64,000 nucleotides of DNA from Lates calcarifer (Eukaryota; Chordata; Actinopteri; Centropomidae): contig NC_066852.1 in NCBI RefSeq assembly GCF_001640805.2, positions 310,001 through 374,000 of the forward strand, in the 5' to 3' direction. The notes under the pieces are model-generated. The model saw nothing but the letters and a program-made list of their open reading frames with translations. It made no database searches and was not told where the DNA came from. Each line of letters starts with the position of its first letter. Positions within the stretch are counted from its first letter, which is position 1. Shown in pieces: positions 58,398 through 64,000 of the stretch. The translations under genes were made by a program, and so were the position numbers.

Positions 58398-59069
58398 TCA
58401 GACTTAAGTGGACTGAGGCTGAGAAAATGCAGCTATACCACTGAAAGTTGAGCCAAGCCTGTTTGAGATGTCCTAAACTGGCCTTAACTGTGTGATTAGT
58501 TTCACATCCTGGTGGTGCTAGCATGGCTACAGCTCATTCATCCTGTGTTCCCGTCTTTGCCTTTCACACCACTCACACTCTTCCTTACTCATGGGATCGG
58601 CGTGCACATTTCTGCATTCCCAGACCGACAGGAACAGGAGTCACGGCTGTTCCCTGATGCCCTCCTGAAAACATTACCCATAATTCTCCATCCTCGTGTG
58701 TTGTCTGCTTCATTTCTTTCACATTAAGTCACCACGGAGGTTTCTTGCTCAATAAATCACACTACGTTATCCGACCACAGGAATAACACACATTGCCAAC
58801 GTACTTAATCATCCCCCTGTATAGTTCCCCCTCTCTCTCTCTGTCCCATCCCATAATGCTCTCTGTCTGCCTGCCTCTGTCTTCACAGCTCTTTTGTCTG
58901 TATTTACAGTCTCTCTGTTCTGTCCGTCTCTCTAACCGCACATATTTTTCTTCTCCCCTCCGGCCATTAAGAACCCAGGAGGAATCCATAACTCTCAAAC
59001 CCAGAGGATAAATATTGGATTTTTGTTGGGGAGCAAAGCGAACTTCACTCCTGAATCTCAACAAATAAC

Positions 59070-59070
<1 letters not shown>
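58398..59070. other. Gene-free stretch
   Basis: Pyrimidine-rich DNA at 58820-58970 produces opposed open frames (58762-59064 and 58793-59011) with no recognised domain. Confidence 0.5.
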
Positions 59071-59108
<38 letters not shown>

Positions 59109-59110
59109 AG
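59071..59110 (+). repeat. GAAA microsatellite
   Basis: About ten GAAA units ending in GAAG. Confidence 0.93.
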
Positions 59111-59267
59111 CACTATTCAGGCTGCAGTCCATCGTCTGTATATGTTCACAGCACTTTGCCCTTCATAATTTTATTTTATTACAGTCTGCTTTTACATTAA
59201 CACAGACTTGACTGCTTACTCCTGTTGCTTCTGTACCATTTAACTGCATCTGCACACATCCCTATAC

Positions 59268-59596
59268 AGAGGTGCAGTGATGATGTGTTTCTGTCGTCCA
59301 ACCTGAAGTTAGCATCAGCCTGGATTTGTATTATTCCAGAAAATAAACAGTGAGCAGCTAAAGTTTCTGATCCTTCAGGTTTAGTTGATCAGATCATCTT
59401 CACAGATGAACACCACTGTTCTGATGTTTGAAGTAAGAAGCTAATGTTAGGCTATAAACCAACTACACCACGGTCACATCGGTTATTTCAGACATTTAAC
59501 CAGAAACACACTGACTTTAGGACGAGGGAACAGGAAGGGCTAACATGCTAACATGCTAACTGACTTCCTGGTATTAGGACTCATTCCTGCACCACT
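59268..59596 (-). mobile_element. Young MITE, copy 3, internally rearranged
   Basis: The ends read on the plus strand as AGAGGTGCAGTGATGA (59268-59283, worn) and TCATTCCTGCACCACT (59581-59596, identical to the consensus). Between them the sequence mirrors copy 1's right part: GGTTTAGTTGATCAGATCAT, CTTCACAGATGAACACCACT and GCTATAAACCAACTACACCA. The roughly 330-bp core of copy 1 is missing and replaced by about 80 bp with TAACATGCTAACATGCTAAC. This copy is about 329 bp. Confidence 0.8.
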
Positions 59597-60384
59597 ATAA
59601 AAACATTCCAGACGATTAGATGGATAATAAGACAGCTATCAGCGACCTCACGATGCGTTCAGGCTCCTCTCTTCCATGCAGCCTGACTCTGTTAATGTCT
59701 CTTTTGGCTCGTAGTTAACTGCTGACTCGACTCTGTCTTAATTTTTTTCCCCTCTCTCTCTAAATGAGCCTCGGCAGTCGGCTCCTCTCTTGTGTTTTCA
59801 TCTTCACTGAGTCAGTAGGAAGGCTGACAGCAGCTCCAAGCAGGGCAGAGAGCTTTCTGGCAGGATTCACCACATCATCAGCCGTCTGCTGACGCATGTC
59901 CGAGCGGTTTGAAAAGTCGGATGAATCTAGATCTCCTCACCGCCATTTTTCACCACCAGGCAGAAGCTGTTGGGGTGGGGGTGGGGGGGTTGAACTTCTA
60001 ACTCTGGCAGTTTGTTCTAACCTCTGCAAATCGGTAAATTTAGCCAAATTTGTATCGGGTTGTCACGGCAACTGATGCAATTCTCGCACTCCCTGAGCTT
60101 CAGGATGTAAAACTGATTTAATAAAACACACAAATTACTGAGCTTCCCAGAGCAGATACGTGTTTAATTTCATTAGATTACAGTCAAATCCACATCATTG
60201 ATTCAGTCCTGTTCCTAAGCTCTCACATTAGAGGCTGTGCAAACAAAGTGTTCCTCGTATTACTTTCAAAGCTGGACTCACTACTCCCAGTAATTATTCA
60301 CTTGCATGAAATGTGATTCTGACACGTTCCAAAGGTCCAGATTTCACTTAGAAAGAAACTTTCAACAACTTTAGATTATGTTTC
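59597..60384. other. Gene-free stretch
   Basis: A run of GGGGTGGGGG-type G runs at 59971-59990 and a moderately GC-rich segment at about 59810-59960 were noted. The latter is a possible conserved non-coding element, untested. Confidence 0.45.
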
Positions 60385-60795
60385 GATTGTCCACGTAAAA
60401 GTCCGTCCACTAAAGTCCTCGTTTTTGTCCACTGACAGGCTCATATCGTTATTGTCTGATAACATTATGGAGAGGATTCCTACAGAGACAGAGCTTTTAA
60501 TTAAAGAGTAAGATCCTTTCTGTTGGATCAGAAACATCATTATATATCAATACCAGACTCCATTGATAAAAACAGGAATTTTATCCAAGCAGAAAAACAG
60601 GAGCTGCTGGAATACTACTGCCTCTATCTGTTAGTTTTCTGTGTTATTGTGTGACTTTTAGTGGTGAAGAAGTATTCAGATACTTTACTGAAGTAAAAGT
60701 ACCAAACAATAACACAAACACACTAACAGTGGTATTCCAGCAGCTCCTGTGTTCTGCTCGGTAAAATTCCTGTTTTTGTCAATGGAGTCTGGTAC
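60385..60795 (-). mobile_element. Palindromic MITE-like element, copy 2 (inverted)
   Basis: The arms 60553-60624 and 60722-60792 are inverted repeats of about 70 bp, including CAGGAGCTGCTGGAATAC-type text. The part to the left (60385-60552, TTGTCCACGT..., then AACATTATGGAGAGGATTCC) is the reverse complement of the right flank of copy 1 at 3525-3670. The copies are thus in opposite orientation with diverged interiors. It holds AAGTATTCAGATACTTTACT at 60678-60697. Confidence 0.7.
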
Positions 60796-61242
60796 TATAC
60801 AATTCCAAAGATTTTTGTCCATATCAACCAGTTAAAAGTAAGAGGCTTTCCTGCTTTTGTTAAATGGAAAAACGTTTTAAAGAGCAGCATGTTTATCTTT
60901 CTCAAGTGTGTTGCTTCAGTAAATCTGACAACTCTCTGTGTCGTTCAGGCAACACAGCCCGTCCCAAAATGCAACACTCTGTAGACACCAGCAGCCAGAG
61001 ACCTGACCTGACCTGCCTCCATCTAAAGCCCAGCTGCAAGCAACATCAGCAGCACCATCTGCAGTTAGTGTGCAGCTACACAAGAACATGAGCTGTCAAC
61101 AGACGCCTGCTGGTCTCTGAGATTTATTCACATTTCAAATCCTGAGCTCAAATTAAATTTTAATGCAGCTACACATCCTGCTTGATACAATTTAGTGGAT
61201 ACTGGAAGACATTTTCTGTTGTTGTTTTAAGTACAGAAATAG
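60796..61242. other. Gene-free stretch
   Basis: A 75-codon frame at 60864-61091 has no known domain. The triplet ACCTGACCTGACCTGCC at 61000-61016 is a short tandem. Confidence 0.5.
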
Positions 61243-61285
61243 GTGTAGCTGTGTAGTTGTGTAGTTGTGTAGCTGTGTGTTTGTG
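61243..61285 (+). repeat. GTAGTTGT tandem repeat
   Basis: About five 8-bp units of GTAG(T/C)TGT. It borders the next simple repeats and feeds the misleading long frame at 61257-61769. Confidence 0.75.
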
Positions 61286-61398
61286 CTGCGAAACACGACA
61301 CCACCGTGTATCCTCACACTCCTGCTGTTTGCTGCAGCAGAGATCAGCACATCAGGGGCTGCAGATCCTTTTGAAGTTGTCCAGCCAGATCATCTCCA

Positions 61399-61419
61399 AC
61401 ACACACACACACACACACA
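61399..61419 (+). repeat. CA microsatellite
   Basis: About ten CA units. Confidence 0.9.
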
Positions 61420-61641
61420 GTGCGTGTTGTGTTGCCTCCTTACCTGGTGTGTGTGTGTTTGTGTGTTTGCCCTTCAGCTCTCCTACACTCCCCCCCTCCT
61501 CCCCTCCTCTCCCCTCCAGTCCTTCCTTCCTCTACCACAACTATCTTAACATCGTTGCTCCCTGCAGGTCACAAACTGCTGTTGCCGAGATAACGATGGG
61601 GGGGGGATGCTGCCCGGTTGCCATGGTAACACTCCCCAAGG

Positions 61642-61668
61642 GGTGTGTGTGTGTGTGTGTGTGTGTGT
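61642..61668 (+). repeat. GT microsatellite
   Basis: About thirteen GT units after a run of G. It is within 250 bp of the CA run at 61399, so the two could pair. Confidence 0.9.
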
Positions 61669-62369
61669 TTGTGGTGTGGTTTATCTTGGCAACAGCACCA
61701 AAGCCGCCGCTGATACGTACAGGAGGTGGACAAAATAACAGCAACAGCATAAAAATGAGACGAATCTGAACCAACTTTTGTGATGAAATGTTTTAACTTA
61801 AGAAGCTGAAGGCGTCTTTAAAACTCATCACACGTGCACCTGTGACGTGAGGTTTCATCTCTCTTTGTCTGCGCATTCACCTGTTTGGATGCAGCACCTG
61901 TCACCTCCAGATTGTGCGACTTTTCCCCCTTAAATCACGACGTTTCTGAATGGAGGTTCTGCATTGGAAAAACAAACGCTGAGTTTACTTTGAGAGGTGT
62001 TTGTCCCTCCCTCCTGGTTCTGTTTATTAATCTTCTCTAATATGTTGTCAGATTTTAAAATCAGCTCCGCTCGTTTTCCTCGTGGTTCGGAGAATTTGTG
62101 ATTTTGTTCTGACATCGTGCTAATCAGCTTCCAGCTTAAAATAACTCTGTGGCTTCTTCCTGTCGAGGTTCATGTTGTTGTAATGACATGGGAGAGATGA
62201 AAAGACAGAGTCTGCTGCTGTTTGCTGCAGCAGAGTTTAAAATGTCTTATCTGATGTGTGTGAAGGAGAGAGTAGAAAGGAAGTAGGAAAGGAAAGGAGG
62301 GAAGGAGGCAGAAAAGTCATCTGCAGCTCTTTTGATCAACGATCAATCATTATCATTGATCATGTTTTT
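61669..62369. other. Gene-free stretch
   Basis: A GGAAAGG-rich purine segment at 62272-62310. No gene recognised. Confidence 0.5.
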
Positions 62370-62600
62370 ACTGATATCTCAGTAACGCCGTGACGGAATT
62401 TCACCAAATCTGGCACAAACACTCACTTAGACTCAAGGATAAAGTGATTCCATTTTGGTGGCCAGAGGTCAAAGGTCAAAGGTCAAGGTTGCTGTGACCT
62501 CACAAAACACATTTGTGACCTTGTAAATGTGATATCTCAGAAATTTATTCAATTTTGGTACAAATGTTCAAAGATGAACCGATTTGACTTTTGTGGTCAT
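62370..62600 (+). repeat. Dispersed teleost repeat, copy E, with AGGTCA triplet
   Basis: Shows the family order GATATCTCAGTAACGCC, AATTTCACCAAATCTGGCAC, TTAGACTCAAGGATAAAGTG, ATTTTGGTGGCCAGAGGTCA. At 62466-62485 three AGGTCA hexamers follow each other with one-base gaps, and a TGACCT follows at 62495-62500. This is the DR1 arrangement known for RXR-type nuclear receptors; here it is a by-product of the repeat. Confidence 0.65.
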
Positions 62601-63221
62601 ATTGACATGTAAATAGAATATCTTTGTTTTTGGACTGTTGGTCAATGCTCACTGAGCTGACTGTAATAAAAATAAATCATGCTAGCATCTTCGTAGCGTC
62701 AGAAACCTGAATAAAGATGATAAAACTACATGAGGACCAGGTTGCTGTTAGTGCTACAATAAAGATTAGAGAGGAGAGCTGCTGTGCCGCCGCCAGTTCA
62801 AACCACTACAGTGATCCTTCTTTACATCAAAGGCAGCGTGGGCGCACACACACACACACACACAAGCGTAACCTAATTTATATGGCTATAAATAGTATAT
62901 ATCCTATAGGTGTTCGGTGAAGGCTGGAGCTTATGATTTGTGTTGTTTGCAGTGACCACTTGTGACGTGTATGTAGATGAATGTGCAGTAGAAGCAGGGC
63001 TCTAATCAACTCTAATCAGATTCAGGCTTCTCTGTGTATAAGTGCTAGCGCTCACCAAAAATCAATCAGCTGAATCTTTTTGACTGGTGCTTTAGCAGGT
63101 TTAAATCTGGTTTATGGTGGCACGTACTGCTTCCAGGAAATAAACGTATGCTGCACTCTGAAGTCACACTTGACAAAACATCCAATACTCCACATCCAGT
63201 ATATACCGAGGCATGAGTGGG
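62601..63221. other. Gene-free stretch
   Basis: A CA run at about 62846-62862. No gene recognised. Confidence 0.5.
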
Positions 63222-63480
63222 TTCGACCGCCCTCTAACTGAGTGATAATCAGCAGATTAAACTGCTGGAATCAGAGAGTTCAGAGTGAAGCTGAACTGGA
63301 GATCAGTTAAAAACCAGAGTTCATCTCTGAGATCCAGGAAACTGACGGAAACATCAAGAACCAGAAACAGAGTTTGGTGTTTGTTACAGCGACAGCACTT
63401 CCTGCTCCAGAAGCCGGGGATCATGGGTAATATACACCTGTTCAGGCCATGTTTCAGCTCAGTGAGTGGGACTACTCGTC
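63222..63480 (+). mobile_element. Internal part of TIR element, copy 2
   Basis: Aligns with 50705-50975 (CCCTCTAACTGAGTGATAAT, GAGAGTTCAGAGTGAAGCTG, AAACAGAGTTTGGTG, AGAAGCCGGGGATCATGGGT). The terminal repeats of copy 1 are missing here, so this copy is truncated on both sides. It is followed by unrelated sequence. Confidence 0.65.
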
Positions 63481-63596
63481 ATGGAAATAATTTTAAATGA
63501 ACCAGTTTTGTGTGTCTGGGACAGGAGCTTTGTCCTGATTGGATACAGTGATGCTCCGGATCGACCTCCACACTTGTGATTGGTTGATTAATTGAG

Positions 63597-63970
63597 TTCT
63601 CTCCAATCCCTCATTACTTACTTATCTTTTATCCTCCTGCTGGCTGTTTGTTCTTCCTCAATCCCTCCTCCTCCCAATCCTCCTCTTCACTACTTTAAAT
63701 TTCAGCTCTCCCTCCTTATTTTCCTCTTTTCTTCCTCTTCATCACTAGTTTCCTCTTTGTACCATCTTTTCTTCTTTTTCAGCCTTTTCTTTGCCCTCGC
63801 TCATCACAATCCTCTTTGTCATCTCCTTCCTTCTCTCCCTTCATCTTCATCCTCTTGTTCTGTTTTCTTTCTCTCCCTGTCTGCCTGTCTTCTCTCTTCT
63901 TTTTATATTTTCTCCTCTTGTATTATTCTCGTCTTTTCTCCTCTCATCATCCTCCTTCCTCTTACGTACT
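63597..63970 (+). repeat. Long pyrimidine-rich strand-biased tract
   Basis: Roughly 370 bases dominated by C and T with CCTCCT, CTTCCT, CTCTTC and TTCTTTCTC words and only scattered purines, ending at the window edge. It has the look of a degraded CT/CCT repeat and is a candidate for a triplex-forming or intron-branch-like tract. Confidence 0.7.
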
Positions 63971-64000
63971 CAGCTGTGCTCACACTCGCTCACAGCTGTT

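Noticed and set aside
61257..61769. Longest open frame, about 170 codons
   Set aside because: It runs through GTAGTTGT, CA, C/T-rich and GT repeats, with a Thr-His run and low complexity. No domain was recognised.
1..64000. Bacterial-type systems such as operons, CRISPR arrays and phage islands
   Set aside because: No dense coding, no ribosome-binding patterns, no regular spacer arrays, and the repeat content is of vertebrate type.

Overview
The window looks like non-coding nuclear DNA of a teleost, most likely a spiny-rayed (percomorph) fish. The evidence is AT-leaning sequence, short ORFs only, many simple repeats, and several degenerate dispersed repeats that I recognise from memory as common in fish genomes. 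No database was searched, so repeat-family statements are recollection, while the within-window alignments were made by eye. No protein-coding gene, rRNA, tRNA, CRISPR array or bacterial-type operon could be supported. Open frames longer than 100 codons are scattered on both strands, and the longest (about 170 codons, near 61.3-61.8 kb) runs through CA/GT and pyrimidine repeats. The DNA is best read as intergenic or long-intron sequence. Two weak exon-like stretches are listed with low confidence: a CpG-richer block at 4.04-4.15 kb on the minus strand and a short signal-peptide-like start at 45.48-45.55 kb on the plus strand.

From left to right: 1-9.9 kb is mostly plain AT-rich DNA, with a palindromic element (3.2-3.67 kb), a dispersed repeat (6.05-6.34 kb) and a compact inverted-repeat MITE (7.3 kb). 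At 12.29-13.16 kb an old dispersed repeat is split by a younger MITE with 16-bp terminal inverted repeats. From 14 to 23 kb there are fragments of several more families, including an inverted pair carrying GACA/CTGT tracts (21.6 and 22.5 kb). At 26.5-26.9 kb lies a degenerate minisatellite. The 31.39-31.84 kb block is a second copy of the 12.3-kb MITE and matches it at 331 of 334 positions over its core. From 33.6 to 43.1 kb come further old families, with a three-level nest at 41.34-42.11 kb.

The right part holds a SINE/LINE-tail-like repeat (48.83 kb), a TIR element at 50.58-51.11 kb with a partial second copy at 63.2 kb, a 26-bp degenerate tandem array at 53.8-54.35 kb, a large foldback palindrome at 57.885-58.397 kb, a third and rearranged copy of the young MITE (59.27 kb), the inverted second copy of the 3.3-kb palindromic element (60.39-60.79 kb), and a pyrimidine-rich final 370 bases.

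No genes act together here. The story is the history of insertions: old families, nested younger insertions, and one non-autonomous DNA transposon family that spread recently. I found no convincing new biological system. The most original observations are the near-identical MITE pair with its rearranged third copy, the foldback at 58 kb, the 26-bp TCTAGA-rich array, and the triple AGGTCA direct repeat at 62.47 kb.
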